From Laetiporus sulphureus 93-53 (Eukaryota; Basidiomycota; Agaricomycetes; Polyporales; Laetiporaceae): a DNA stretch of 64,000 bases. Position numbers and translations under genes: made by a program. The notes below the pieces were generated by a model that saw nothing but the letters and a program-made list of their open reading frames with translations, did no database searches and had not been told where the DNA came from. This document shows, piece by piece, positions 20,055 to 32,720 of this stretch. The stretch's first letter is position 1; each line of letters starts with the position of its first letter. The DNA lies in assembly GCF_001632365.1 (NCBI RefSeq), contig NW_024468559.1:136439-200438 (forward strand). The letters run 5' to 3'.

Positions 20055-22645
20055 CAAGCAGACAACCGTGTGTATCGTACAGACTGTGCCTTTATTCATT
20101 TATTGGGTTGTGTCAAGGACTGCCCTTGATGCATATTTTGAGGGAAACTGCTGTGATAGCGAAGCGTGACGACTCCTGATGGTAAATTTAGTTAGGCTCG
20201 ACACAACCGGGAAGAAGCGTTGCCTATAAAGCAGCACAGGAGGCGGAATTCAGACATCACGAGGGCCGTCCTCGTGAACGACCTCGGGGTTCGCAAGTAG
20301 GGGCAATTCAATGTATTGTATCAATTGCCTAGACTCGCATTCCAAGGAGAGAGTATATCGGCCGATAGGAGCTTCCGCTGTCCCAGAGCGAGGTACACGT
20401 GATGAAACAATTCCGAGCATCCTTGACACAATGTACTCGAGCCCGCGGGTGCTAACGATTGCTGTCTTGCGTCTTGCGGTAGAAGGAAGAGCGAAGAGCG
20501 CTGAGTGACATGTGACATGACACGAGCAAAGGGCATGTGACGATGTGCGTGATTCACCAGACAACGGGAGAAGCAATCGAGCATGCCATCAATGATGATC
20601 GCAAATTTATCATCAGCTCTGCGAGCAAAGCAAATCATATATAGCGCGTACAACCTACCATGATCGACAGACGTCGATTGTTTTCGGCGATCCACAGTTT
20701 GCGACACGAGCGCGCTGGTGCGTCAGTCAAATTCGGCGTCATTGGCTGGAACTCTCGTGAATCTGACCGAAGGACACAGAACAAAGCTGTGAAGAGACAA
20801 GAAGAAGGAACACCCTCACGTATCACGAAGGACGGGACCCTGCCCGTCAGCCGGTGCTATTTCTGCCACCTTGTGAGAGCCAGAGTGACATTCGTAGCAA
20901 TGACAGCGTCGATCGGCTCAATTACACCGGCGCGGCTAGCGTGGCAGGAAAGGAGCGAGCACACGAGCTACGGTGAACATGTGCGCGTAACACCGGACCA
21001 AAGGGACAAGGGACGGCGGATTGGGTGCCAATTGGACCAAGCATGGCGGAAGCCAATTGGACAAGCGTGGAGGAGTGGAGTGGAGATGAGCCGGAACGCA
21101 CGCGAGAGTTGCTTCTGCCAATGATCATAGGTGATCGCGCGGATGTCCGAGTTTTCAATGATAGCAAGCTTCATAGCTCCTCTCTTCGACGTCCATTACT
21201 GCTCGTCTTCGCGATTGGTGCCACCGAGCTGCGACTCCTCTCTGGACAGCGTCCACCCTTCGCGAGCATATTTAGCCGTGGGAGGACGAAAGTTGAGACG
21301 GAGATGTCGGATTCGCGAGGCAGAGTCGCAGACGGGGGTGTTGCTTCGTCAGCATAACGCTCCAACACTACGGACGCTACTGGCACGCCGCGGAGAAGGC
21401 GAAGCCAAGGTGAGTATAGTCTCCGAGTTGCCAATTCAGTTAGTTGGTCGGATGCAACTGCGACTTTGAATTGACCAGCCACTTGACGAACCTTCGCAGC
21501 AGGTGATCGCTTGGTCATGGAGACCCTTGCGCTTCGACCCAGCGAAACATACAACATCCCCTTGCGTCCGCTTGTGCACGCACTTGGACGATAGAATGGC
21601 TATCGCGCGTAGCAAGGGCCAAGCTTGGTTGCTGTGAACGGGATGACGAACAGGGTCGCCAAGTTCGCACACCAGAACTGCACCTAGGCACATTAATGAT
21701 TCATAAAGCTGTAGCAGTGACGGATATTCAGGCGTTCGTGAGCGGATCCGCCGGGTGCCGAACGGCAGCGACGCATGGAGCCCGTTGTGCACCAATGATG
21801 CCAGTGCGTCGGTAGCGTCAAGCACGAAGATCGCCGGCGTTGTGGAGGCGCCCTGGAGGCCTGAGCATGAAGGTGGAACCCGGTGGATCCGCTGACCTCC
21901 GTTGGACTGATGGCGGGCGTCGCGGGTGAACAGGGGCGAATGACTAAGAGCAGAGAGGCGCGTGGCCAGCTCATGTTGGGCGTGGGACGCTAGAGCGATG
22001 TCCAAGAACAGCAAGCCTTGCGTGGCGGAGCTTGGCGGGCAACGGCCGCGGTGCAGTTGAGAGCCTCGTGTAACGACGAGCAAGCAAAGTTTGATGGGAG
22101 ACGCCGGGAGATAAAGGGACGGCCTATGCCGGGTATGGTTAGTGAACGCCGGTATGACGGAGGGGAAATTGGCTCTGGGCAGGTGATCGGTGGATCATGA
22201 TTGGATGGTGATGGACCGTCTGAGGGAGCCCGGACCCACGGGTTCGGAGTGATGGAGCGGAGGGATGTGAAAGGCAGGTCGCTACTCTGCGAGGACAGGT
22301 CATGCGCCTTTGCGTGCGAGAGAGAAGGGCGCGGACGAGGCTGCGAGAAGTTGTGTCCTGGGAAACGCCGCGCATGCTGTTCCTGGCCTGGCACCGAGTC
22401 CCCTCCTGCGAGAGGCTGGAACGCCCGCCCCGGAGGCGGGCATCGCAGGGGTGGTCACGTGAAGATAAGTTGCACATCGCGAGATCTGGGCATTTCAAAT
22501 CGGTTACAGTATGGGCGTCTATAAGCACTGCGCTCGGAACCTGCCATAACCATCCAAGCACCCAGCCCATCCCTCTCGTGCCATCCGCCCGTTTCCATCA
22601 TCAACACCTGCCGTCTCACCACCTCAACCTGTCCCCGCCACCGTC
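20055..22645. other. Intergenic region upstream of the phosphatase gene
   Basis: Longest frame is a 215-codon minus ORF (21436-22083), rich in Ser/Arg/Leu, without recognisable motifs and probably chance in GC-rich DNA. CTATAAG at about 22519 is a possible TATA-like element for the gene that follows. Confidence 0.4.
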
Positions 22646-25600
22646 ATGTCTCTCGCTCCCGTCGGTGCGCATGATGGCGATATTCATGGCCTCACATACG
22701 CCCCGGCCTTCCTCGACGTCCTCCCCGTCCTCCAACACCGTGCCCCTCCGCACCAGCCCATCCGCGCGCTCTCTGCGTCCCAGTTCTCCCGCGTGCACCT
22801 AGACTATGCCACCTCACATGCACCGGACGGCGTGCTCTTTCCCTTCCTCCACGGCCTTGAGGGCAACAACGCTGCCCAGAACGCATTCTTCGCCGGTTCG
22901 CCTCAGGCACACGATGTTCCTCGCTTCCGCGGCCTCATCTGGGTTGCGTGTGACGATGACGACGACGCTAATACCCCTGCCAGCCCGGACACCGACACCG
23001 ACACCGATGACGACCTCCTCGACGACGACGACTGTTCGAGTGCATCGTCGCTCGAAAGCGTCGAGCCCATGCCCATGGATATGGATGTTGACCACCCGAT
23101 GCTCATGGAGCTGGATGCTGCTCTCTCTGGCTCTGATGATTCCAATTGCCCTCCATCTGACCTCTCCGCGAAGACCTCACCAGCCGCACTCAGCGTCTCT
23201 GCCGGCACGCCACAATCAACCCCTTCCATCCTTGTACCGCATACACCCCGCATATCGCGCCGCTCGCCTGCTGTATTGACGTCCAGCTTCCGTCCACGGG
23301 AGCTGCTTCATCTCCGGAAAAACGAGGACGGATCCGAGTCGTGCGTGTTCGTCGAACCCCGCGTCCCTGACGGGATCAGCCTGAGGAACTTCGGTATACA
23401 AATGGTGAGTTCCGTCTCTATCAATTATATCGTTTTTGTTCTCCTTCCGTCAAGACCGCATGCATTGCTTTCGGTTTGTCGAGCGACGCATATAGTCTGT
23501 CCGTGTTCTTCCATCACGCACATCGCCGTCGCTGCGCCCTTATCCTTCGCGTTGGGCGTCTGTTCTTTCGAAGCGCGGGGGCTGTCTCGGCAGAGGATGC
23601 CGGCAGAATAGAGATGATCGTCGTGGTCTCCATTCAGCGCGCGGAGGTGCGAAGGCTCCAGAGTTGGCTTATCGGCCGGGACTTTGGCCCAAGGAGTGAT
23701 AGAGCGGAAGCTCCGCTGGCTTGGGCCCGCTTCTGCTTTGTTGTGCGTGCATGAAATGAAGAGCAGCGCGAAGCTGCTGGGTGGAGCCGGTGCAGTGCTG
23801 CGAAAGAAATGTGGAGCCGGCGGGGCAGAGTCTGTTCTGTGCTGGTTCCCAATCATGTGCGCGGTGAGAGGCTGTGATCTGCGCTGTTGGCTAGTGCGAG
23901 AGGTGCAGGCAAGGGCGAGGATTCGCGTAGTTGCCTCGTCTGGGACGCGCGCGCGCGCATGAAGCCTCGTGACATCATACGCGACGGACATGCGGTGATC
24001 CTGTGAATTTGACGTGCGGTTGTGCTTTCCAATTCTGATCCCCGTCGCGCAACGGCAGTCCGTGGCGGATGCGAGGAGATCATGAGTTACGTGGACTGTC
24101 GTGTGCGTCTGTGGGAAGAGTGTCAGCCTCTCGTGTCCTGGTCCCACTGTTCGGTGCCGTAAGATGGGTATGGGACAGATTGTCTCAGCGGTCTGTGGAT
24201 AGCGTAATCAATGACGGGCAATGTGTCCAGCTGCGAATGAATGTGCGAACCCTGCCAAGTCCTCGTTACGACATTCTCTATTGGATAGAGCTGACCGGCC
24301 TTTCCCTGCAGCACGTCTTTGCGACTATCTCAGACATTGTAGTGTATTCGCCCAAGGGCAACACTCATGCCGCATTCGCGCTCGCGGAGAAGTTCAAGGA
24401 TGCAGTCGAAGCGAAGCGGGCGGAGCGCGCTGTTCGGTATCCATCGGCGGATCTTGTCGCTTACAACATCTTCGTGCTAGAGGCCTCCCCCGCAGAAATG
24501 GAGAAGACGATGCCTCATCTCCTGGTGCGCATGCAAGATGTTCCGCTCGCGCATACAGACGGAACAGATGCGCATACAGAGGGAGAAGTGCGCTCGGATT
24601 CGGATACCGAGGCGCTGCTGTGTGCGAACACTGTTGATTTCGCACGCCGTGAGAAGGAGGAGATGCGAGACCTTACCCAGGCATCGGAGATCATTTCCAT
24701 CGCGGATCCTGAGATAAAGACGACCGTTAACCTGGAAACGCTATCTGGCTCGACGACCGCAACCCACTGGGAGCCTGCGCTTGGGCAGATCTATGTGGGC
24801 AACTCGAACGACGTGCCGCTCCCTGCTGACCGCCGGATCCGCGTTCGCCACCCACGCACATACACAGCGTCATATGGCGATGACGAGGACGAGGATGTCG
24901 AGGAAGCCTTCGACTGGCGCTCCAATGACCCGAACCTCGGCCTTGGCTATGACATCTGCATTGAATGCCACGACTTCGCGCCCTTCCCTACTTCAGCGCA
25001 CGTGCGTGCTGCCGAGGAGCACCTGAGCGCACTCGAGCGCAAGTGGACAGAGCATTGCGTTGCGGAGCTAAGCCACCTTTCCGACGAGGAGGCGCGCAAG
25101 ACGCGGATCGCGGCGCGTCCACCTGCGGGCGCAAGCTCCGTGATTCATCTCCCCTTCCCAAGCTCGCCGCCGAGCACGGCGACGATGATGAATGCGCTTG
25201 CGCCGTTCATTGCGTTCCTTGAGGGCTTGTTGCAGCCGCCTGCACCTCTCACGCTCGCTGCTGCCAGAGCGCAGCTCGCGCCGCCACCACGGCCACCGAT
25301 GCCGCCGCATGTGTATGCCGAGCGCCGTGCGTCTGGTTCTGGTACGGGATTCATGCCGAGCTCTCTGCCGCCACCCAGCTCTTTCCCGAGCTCGTTCTTC
25401 CCTTCGTCTCCGGTTGCAACTTCGAGCGCATATACGCGCACGCGATCGACGTCTGCGACTTTCCTGTCTTCGTCTGTTCCCTCACCAGCTCCGTCGTCTT
25501 CCGGTTCCTCCTCTTCCTCGCCTTCGACTGCGTCGTATGCTTCCTCCGGTGCCACCAGCCAGACCTCAACCTCTATGTATGAGGAGCTCGTTCCGCTGCG

Positions 25601-26922
25601 CACGCGCCCGTGCAAGATCCTCATCTACTCTGCCGATGGGTACACGGAATCTTCGGTCCTCGCACTGACGCTTCTGATGGCGCTTCGCGGGATCTCGCTG
25701 CCAGAGGCGTATCTCACGCTGCAGAACGAGAAGCGGCGGTCGTTCTTCGTGTATCCGGCGGATCTGCCGGTGCTCAAGAGGATTGAGGCTCGAATGGAGC
25801 GCGAGAGGGGGAAGGAGAGGAAGGGGCGGGGTGTTGTTCTGGGGTCTCAACAGGAGAAGCAAGTCGACAGTCCCGCTGAGATTGATCAAGCTTCTGAAGG
25901 CGGCGACGCTATTGACTGTCCCGCAGCTACTGAGAAGTCGGTCTCGTTTGCGATACCACCAACTTCCCGGGGACTGTTGACGGCCGTGACTGTTCGGCCG
26001 TTGAGGAGCCAGTCGGAGAGCGACAAGGATTTGGTTGCTCACGGAATTGTGGGGACTGGCCGGCCGCGCGCGAGCACGATGCCGAACCCATCTGCGCTGT
26101 TGTCGATGCATAACCATCAGGTGTGGTTCAACGACCCGAGGTTCGATGGGAGCTTCCCGAGTCGGGTGTTACCGTTTTTATACCTTGGGAACCTGTGCGT
26201 ATTTTCGTCTATCGATTTTTTGAAGTCACTGAGTCTTTTGTAGGAACCATGCTACGAACGCGTACATGCTGCATGCGCTCGGGATCACGCATGTCGTCTC
26301 TGTCGGCGAGTGTGCGCTCATGCCACCGCCCAACCTGCAGGCGTCCACCTCAGAATCGTCTTGTGCCTATGCTGGCGTGAACCCGAACGCGCAGTTCATC
26401 CCAGGCCACGGCCCGCACGGGCACGGCTCGCTCTTTGTTGAGGAGCGCGAGGGCCGGATCAAGGTGCTCGACATACAGGGCGTGTGCGATGATGGGATCG
26501 ACACGCTGGAGCCGCAGTTGGAGCCGATTTGTGAGTGGATCGATAGGGCGCGCCAGGATGGGGGAAAGGTGCTTGTGCATTGCCGTGTGGGCGTGTCGCG
26601 CAGTGCGACTGTCACGGTATGTCATTGGTTCGTTTGCGCTGTAACAGGAAACTCACTAGGCCGTTTGTAGATCGCATATGTGATGAAGCACCTGAACCTG
26701 CCTCTGGTTGATGCCTACCTGATCGTTCGCTCCCGTCGTCTCTCCGTCTTGATCCAGCCTAACATGAGACTGCTGTACAACCTGCTCGGATGGGAGGTCA
26801 AGCTGGCGCGCCAGCGCGCAGGCGATAACGAGCGCAAGCTCCAGGGTGAACTCGCGCGGAGTCTCAACTGGCCATACCTCGCGAAGGAAGTGCACGCGCT
26901 CAACGAGAAGTATCTGCACTAG
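22646..26922 (+). CDS. PPS1: PPS1-like dual-specificity protein phosphatase
   Basis: Four exons, 22646-23404, 24312-26194, 26244-26616 and 26671-26922, giving 1088 residues with phases that fit. The N-terminal half contains a very acidic Asp/Thr stretch (about residues 105-135) and the conserved segment DIVVYSPKGNTHAAFALAEK. The middle has a Pro/Ser-rich linker. The C-terminus is a dual-specificity phosphatase domain with the P-loop HCRVGVSRSATVT: nucleophile Cys994, Arg1000. It is followed by IAYVMKHLNLPLVDAYLIVR. The domain layout, a long N-terminal region then a C-terminal phosphatase, is that of yeast Pps1, which removes phosphate from Tyr and Ser/Thr and acts around S phase. The first intron is unusually long (907 bases). 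The PPS1 call rests on this layout and the P-loop context; the exact substrate is unknown. Confidence 0.88.
23405..24311 (+). other. Unusually long first intron of the phosphatase gene
   Basis: GTGAGT at 23405 and TTTCCCTGCAG ending at 24311 join ATG to CAC in frame, giving ...FGIQM-HVFATISDIVVY, which reads smoothly. At 907 bases it is about 15 times longer than most introns in this window. Its minus strand carries an open frame of 240 codons (23425-24147) with no recognisable domain. Confidence 0.7.
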
Positions 26923-29900
26923 TCCGCGGGCCATAGAGCCTATCTGTGCTTCCTTCGCTGCTTCGATGGTAGTCTGGGTTGCTGCCTTTGCATGCTCTGT
27001 GTCTGGTGCTGGTTCGATTGCGTTGCATGATATCCATTTCCACTCTTGATCTCCCCGGGAGAGACACGCTATTCCCGATCCGAGACGATACTCGCCGCAT
27101 TCCTCGCCATCGCCGCATGTGCAATCTGTATAATCATTGTAGCAAGGAAACAAGCAAGCATCTCGTCGAAAGTATTGTAATACCATTTGTATGTCTCTCT
27201 CATTGTGCATCGCGTCCCCTCCCCCCTCCCTCTGTGTCATTGTACCATGCATACATTGTTGTCCCGGTGTTCTCTCTCCTTTCCATATGTTGTTCATGAA
27301 CTGTTGTTGATACAGTATTTATAACATTAGTTTGTGGTGCGGTCGTCGCAGGCCTGTAGTTGTACGTTCCGTGTAGTTAGTTTGTAGACTTGGCATGCAG
27401 ACCGAGTTGGTTCGCTGTTATGCGGGTTGGTGGAATGTACCATAGTCTTTATGAGTTGTTGTAAATCCGTGAGCCTGAGTACATCGCAGTGTTCGTGTAG
27501 TCCGATCTACCGTCCATGCAGCAGCTATCGTCCGAGATCATTCGTGGACAGTTCTCATGGCTGAGTGATGGAGTCTATGGCGCTCGCCTGCCTAGCTTCA
27601 AGCTTCGTCGCGAGCAAGTTAATTCCTCATGATCAGAAGTTACGTAAGATCGTCGAGCCTCCTTCCTTGCGCGCCGTCAGCGTCGTTGTCGACATTACCT
27701 TGTAGTACGTGCGAATCATGCGCAACTCCCCAACGTCAACACCGGAGGATTTGCAACCCTCTTAATCTATTTCGCAATCATCTAATTGCTTCGAGCATTC
27801 AATATTCAACATTCAACGTCAAATACTCTAGACTGGCCGCTTCAAATTGAAACGCAAGCTCCAGCGACGCCAGAAGCGTTTGGCATTTCTTTTCGATACG
27901 TGCTGAGACATGCGCTTGCTGGTGAGCACACGGGCTCACTTTTGTGACGTGCAGCCTGGACGGTTGCTTCCTCGTCAGCGCCGCGTTAGATCGGAGGATT
28001 GTCGTACGGGTCTCAATCGTCAGAGAGGGTCATGCACCGTATTATCGGTGCTCCATGGCCATCCTGCTCAAGCTTGATACTCATTGGCACTATCGACGAA
28101 ACTCTAGTAAAGCTGACATCCAGCTGGGGTTATCTAGCGGAACAGCTTCAAGTGATATGGTCCATCAACGTATATTTTGATGTCGAATCTGACTTTGATT
28201 TTGGGCAGCAGGCTCCCCCGCGCGTCACCGGCTATTTCAGTCATTGTCCATCAGCTGCGTCCTGGACCGAACGGGCGACCAGGCTCTCTGCAGTGATCAT
28301 CGCTTGGCAACTGCGGCGGCCATTTCTGTCAATATCTGGCACGAACGTAAACTATGTGAGTTGTTTGAATACTGCTGATGGCCTTCCATGATGGACAGTC
28401 GATGCTCGGCTCGACTTCTTCCGGAAAGCCGTGCTTATATAGCGCAGTCAATGAAGAACTCTTCCAGACACTGATGATAGAAGATGAGCAACATTCCATT
28501 CTATCGTGAGATCCTCAAGCTTCGAGGTTCCTATCCAAGCCGTCGACGTGCATGGTGTCTTGGTGACGCATTATCTTCGATGGTCCTTTGCTCAGGTGTT
28601 TCATGCACCGACAGATGATACTCATATGATTGGGACAGGGACAGGATAGTGAAGTCAGCAAACTAGACAGAGATCCGGGAAGCAACTACATGGTCGAGTA
28701 CATGTGGATGGCGGTGTGGAATGGTGGGTTGCGGACTTGCGAGTTCGAATCTGTGCAGGAGACATTCTGCGAGCGCCGTTCGGTATATGAGTCAGCTATG
28801 ACAAACGAACCATCTGCAGTCATGCAGTGACGAATATCCCAGCACATTTGGTTTGCACCTCTGCGCCAAAATCAATTTCATCGCTCGATAGGAGTATGAT
28901 GCGCTCAAATTGGAGACGGCGGCGACGCTGCCCGGCTCCGCGGTGAGATCCCGATCTTACTGTACATGACGTGTACATAATCTTACCAACTCATCGTCCG
29001 GCTGTTCGGAGACCCCTATATCTCTCGTATATCTGATTATTTCGAAGACATCCTCTGTACGAACTTTGGCGCTTGATATCGGAACACATTGACCCGCCCC
29101 TCAACTGAGACAGATGTCTTCGATCCAAGCTGTGGGATAAAGGTGACTACTTAAATCGGCGGTGATAATAAACCTCAAGTCCGGCATTGCTCGGAAGTTG
29201 AAACTGATGGATGAAGTTCGTGTAATGCAACGGTTTGTTCGTCATAGATTACGTGCATTGCGCGACACAAGAGCCGAGAACCTTGGCCCTCTCACGTACG
29301 CTTGACCTACTTTTGAAGGGCTCCGCTCGATGGCGAGAATCCAGCGTAGTAGCCCCTTGATTTCTAAGCTGCATTCGAGGCCTTTGAAGATGTGGAAGCT
29401 GTCCAGTGCCGGAGGTTAGCACGGAATTAGACCGGTTTGAGCTGATAGAGCGTTTCCCTATTAGCGTTAGACTATCGAACGTTTCTTGAAACACTTCTTT
29501 GAGAAGTAACGGAGGCAGATTCAGCGTCGATGCCCCCCTGTAATGATGCGTATTCCTTGGAATTCTGGGGAGAATCCGGCGGCAGCCTCGCATAGCCACA
29601 CGCCAAGATCTGAGCTGATCTCTGATTACGGTGCGCAGTCACCCCTATTTAGTTGTTCATTGAATACGTTGACGGGCAGTCAAAGCACGATACCCTCACT
29701 GTCGCCAGAAACATTGGACAACCTGGTCGCACTGTTTGAAACCGAATCGCATGTCATCGTACCTTGAGCTTTGGTCGTAACAAAAGAGCACTCCGCGGGT
29801 AGTGAGAACAGACATGGAGACAATGTCACAAACCTTAGTCAGAGCACTGCCAGGGAACTTGCATCCGTCTCCTATTCTGTTCGTCATACTTATATCGGGC

Positions 29901-32615
29901 CAATGTGGCAGTTGACATGATTTGCGCCGGTTATGAGCTTGGCATGACGAGTCAATCTATTTGTGACTTCGATGTAACAACGACAGTTCTTCCGATCTTG
30001 GAACCATCCTCATTTTCTTGACATCGTACAGTGCAAAAACATGCCCACTCGAACATGTCTCTTCCTTTGCTTCGGGAAGTTGGGCCTAATATGGTATTGG
30101 ATGCTCGAGAAAGCTTCTCGTGTAAGAACAGTGTAGACATGAGATAATCCAAGGTTTCTATGCAATATAAGTTCTCAGCAGTTGCACGGACCGTAAAACA
30201 GCACAGACCCAGGCGAGTGGCAGACCGGCACGCTTGAAGGCCTAAACACTGAGAAGCGGCGTGAGAACATATCGAAAAATAAGGCGAGACACGATTCATT
30301 GTTCTCTAGGCGCATATACCCTCCTGCGCTTCATTCAGTCATGCCAATATCTCCGTGGCGACAGGGCCCAGCAGTCGAAGTGATACCAGCCAGTGACATA
30401 TAGTCTTTGAAGCTTAAAGCCTGAAATCCTGTAGTTGAAAAGTAATCATGCCAATCGTGGATGACATTTTTAAGGTGAATTGTGGCGGCGTTAAGGAGAG
30501 GCTCGCCAGAAAATGCCCGACAGTGAACCATAACGCCTGCCATTTTTGGCCAGTGTGACTCGTAGGCGCCTTTCAGGGTGAAACGTTAATTCCAATAACC
30601 AACGTGCCGCCAGACTGTGACAGCTGCACGAGGCGAACGCCGTTCTCCGCCCTCAGGCTTGTTTTCATGGCACTCGTGCCTTTCTTGCATTCATGACTTG
30701 GTCACCCTTGATGGTGACTGGTGTCGCTGTTGATCAGGATATCAGCCAATTGCATTCTCTGCAGAATCCAATCAATACTACAATCATTTGTGCAACGAGA
30801 ATGCGAGGCTGGGCTTACCATCCAGACTGCAGCGGCTTGCTTTAGTCAAGGCTGTGCGACACAACTTAAAACCCATACTTTCGTTTGCAACTGCTTTTCT
30901 CTGAGCGCCACAATCAGAGCTTCTGCGATAGTTACGCAGGTGCGTCGAGAGTGATCTAGTACTTTCGAAGGAGCGCTGAGTCTTATGTTGTCAGTTTCAT
31001 ATACTATACAGATAGAACACGCGTCCGAGAATGCTCCGCCTCTTGCGCTTCCTCTGTTCTATGGTAATCGAGCCAGCGAAGGGAAGTGAACATAGTGATC
31101 ATGGGCCGACGCTCAAAGGAATCCAGAGCGGTCATGGTTGCCACATTTCATCGTGACCGGGGAGCCTTGTGGTCAACTGCACGCCTGTTCGGACATTATG
31201 TAACAACGTACAATTGCCATGCAACGCGCGATCCGGGACTGTCTTCGCAACTTCACCCATCAAACGGCGCAAACTAGTCAGATGGATCAATCTCTTCGCA
31301 CCTTATCTGTCACTTTCCCAAGGTGCTGACCAAGCGGCTTCATTATCACTTCGATTACGATGCGATGTTGAATTATTCGCAGCTTCTTTTCCTGACCGAA
31401 GTGTCGACTTCAATGTGCGTGGACAATTTTAAGAATATAGCTGGGTTAGTGGACTCTGCTTACTTTCATCGTATATACATTCTGTCGCGCATGTCATTGC
31501 AAGGGCCTGCGTCAACAACAATTCTGGAATCGGTCCACGATCAGGCTCTCGGCTCAGAATGTGATTAATGTGTAAATTACATTTCGATCTATCCGCCGAT
31601 GGCTGCGTTGTAAGGTGCTTTCCCTTCCTCGATGGCACATACTCATTCTTTACCCTCTGGTTCCGAAGTGTAGCTAGCATATCGCAAAAGAACCGTCCGA
31701 CATTCCCAGAGCTAGGCGAACTACTCGAGTAACTATTTTCACCTATCATTGCCTATTGATCATCTGGTGGTGCCCAGGCTCTCGCGACTGCGCGAGTGGG
31801 AATTTCGTGGGCGTCGTGATACGAGGAGATTCTCCTGGAAATGAGCTATTGCTTATGATGCCTAAGCTAAACCTGATGGGACGCTGTCTTAAGTGTTTAT
31901 CCTCGAGGCGTTTCAGCGCCTGTTAATCCCCTTGCTCCATCAGGTATTGCCACTGCAGGCACCACAACCAGTAAGCCCCGATATATACCGGTGTTTTATA
32001 CTTATGCGTACTCACCTACTAGCGAGCAGGGTGACATTCGATCAAGCGATGCGTGATGGTCGGATCAACCATGGGCTGGCTTCGCCGGAGTCGTTGAACT
32101 CGCCTATGAACACCGGGCTTTCCTCTTATGGTTCAACCTGACGGCTCAGACACGCGGATATATTTGGCATGAATTCATTCTGTTTAACAGTGACTGCTAT
32201 GTCTGGCGACTGAGTTGTTCTATCTAGTGCATCTAGACGGGATTCAATACTATGGATGAGAACGATGCGGAATATTTCTAGAACCAAAAAAGTGGAAACT
32301 CGCTCCTACGCCTGCCTGATGGTGGCAGCACGCTTCACCTCGGCGAGTGACCGGAGCGCTGTCCGACCCCGAAGGCTTCGGTCTTTGTGCTTACTAATCA
32401 TGGGTGATATTGCCATTTGTGGGCGACGACTCGCTTAAATTGGTATTGAGGCGTTGCGCGCCAGCGGCGCGACAGGATTAGTACGCTTTGGCAGGGTCAC
32501 AAGCGCGTACCTTCCGATGGCCGGCGCCGAGGGCGTCGGTTGCTGTCCATTTCGACCGCCAAACGTAACTGTGCTGCGGCAATGCACGGCCGCGGCCATG
32601 ATCACTGGGCGCAGG
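26923..32615. other. 5.7-kb region without a confident gene
   Basis: The first 400 bases are the likely 3' UTR of the phosphatase. Beyond that only short frames. A minus frame at 29249-29599 contains LPPLLLKEVFQETFD, which resembles an F-box start. Another at 30331-30543 contains IHLKNVIHDWHD, which resembles a methyltransferase motif. Neither extends into a gene. A tRNA-like B-box at about 28737 fails as a tRNA. Confidence 0.4.
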
Positions 32616-32623
32616 TATAAAAG
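32616..32623 (+). promoter_or_regulatory. TATA box of the MFS transporter gene
   Basis: TATAAAAG, 98 bases upstream of the ATG at 32721, with no closer candidate. Confidence 0.55.
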
Positions 32624-32720
32624 CACAAGGCGGGAGGCTGCGAAGGAGCTTCGGTATTTTCGCCTTTGTCCTTCTCGCCTGGAAAAATCGGTCCCCTTCC
32701 CCTGAACCTCACCTTAGGCC

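Noticed and set aside
21436..22083. 215-codon minus-strand frame
   Set aside because: Ser/Arg/Leu-rich, with no domain, no splice context and a GC-rich setting; most likely chance.
22692..25624. Antisense frames opposite the phosphatase exons
   Set aside because: Acidic and Ser/Pro-rich coding sequence gives long open antisense frames by composition; none shows independent motifs.
28690..28770. tRNA-like B-box (GAGTTCGAATCTG)
   Set aside because: The bases around the loop do not pair as a T-stem, and there is no matching A-box, anticodon arm or acceptor stem at the right distance.
29249..29599. Minus frame with LPPLLLKEVF, like an F-box start
   Set aside because: No leucine-rich continuation or further exons; one short motif is not enough to call a gene.
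30331..30543. Minus frame with IHLKNVIHDWHD, like an O-methyltransferase motif
   Set aside because: Only 70 codons, no SAM-binding glycine motif and no neighbouring exon in support.
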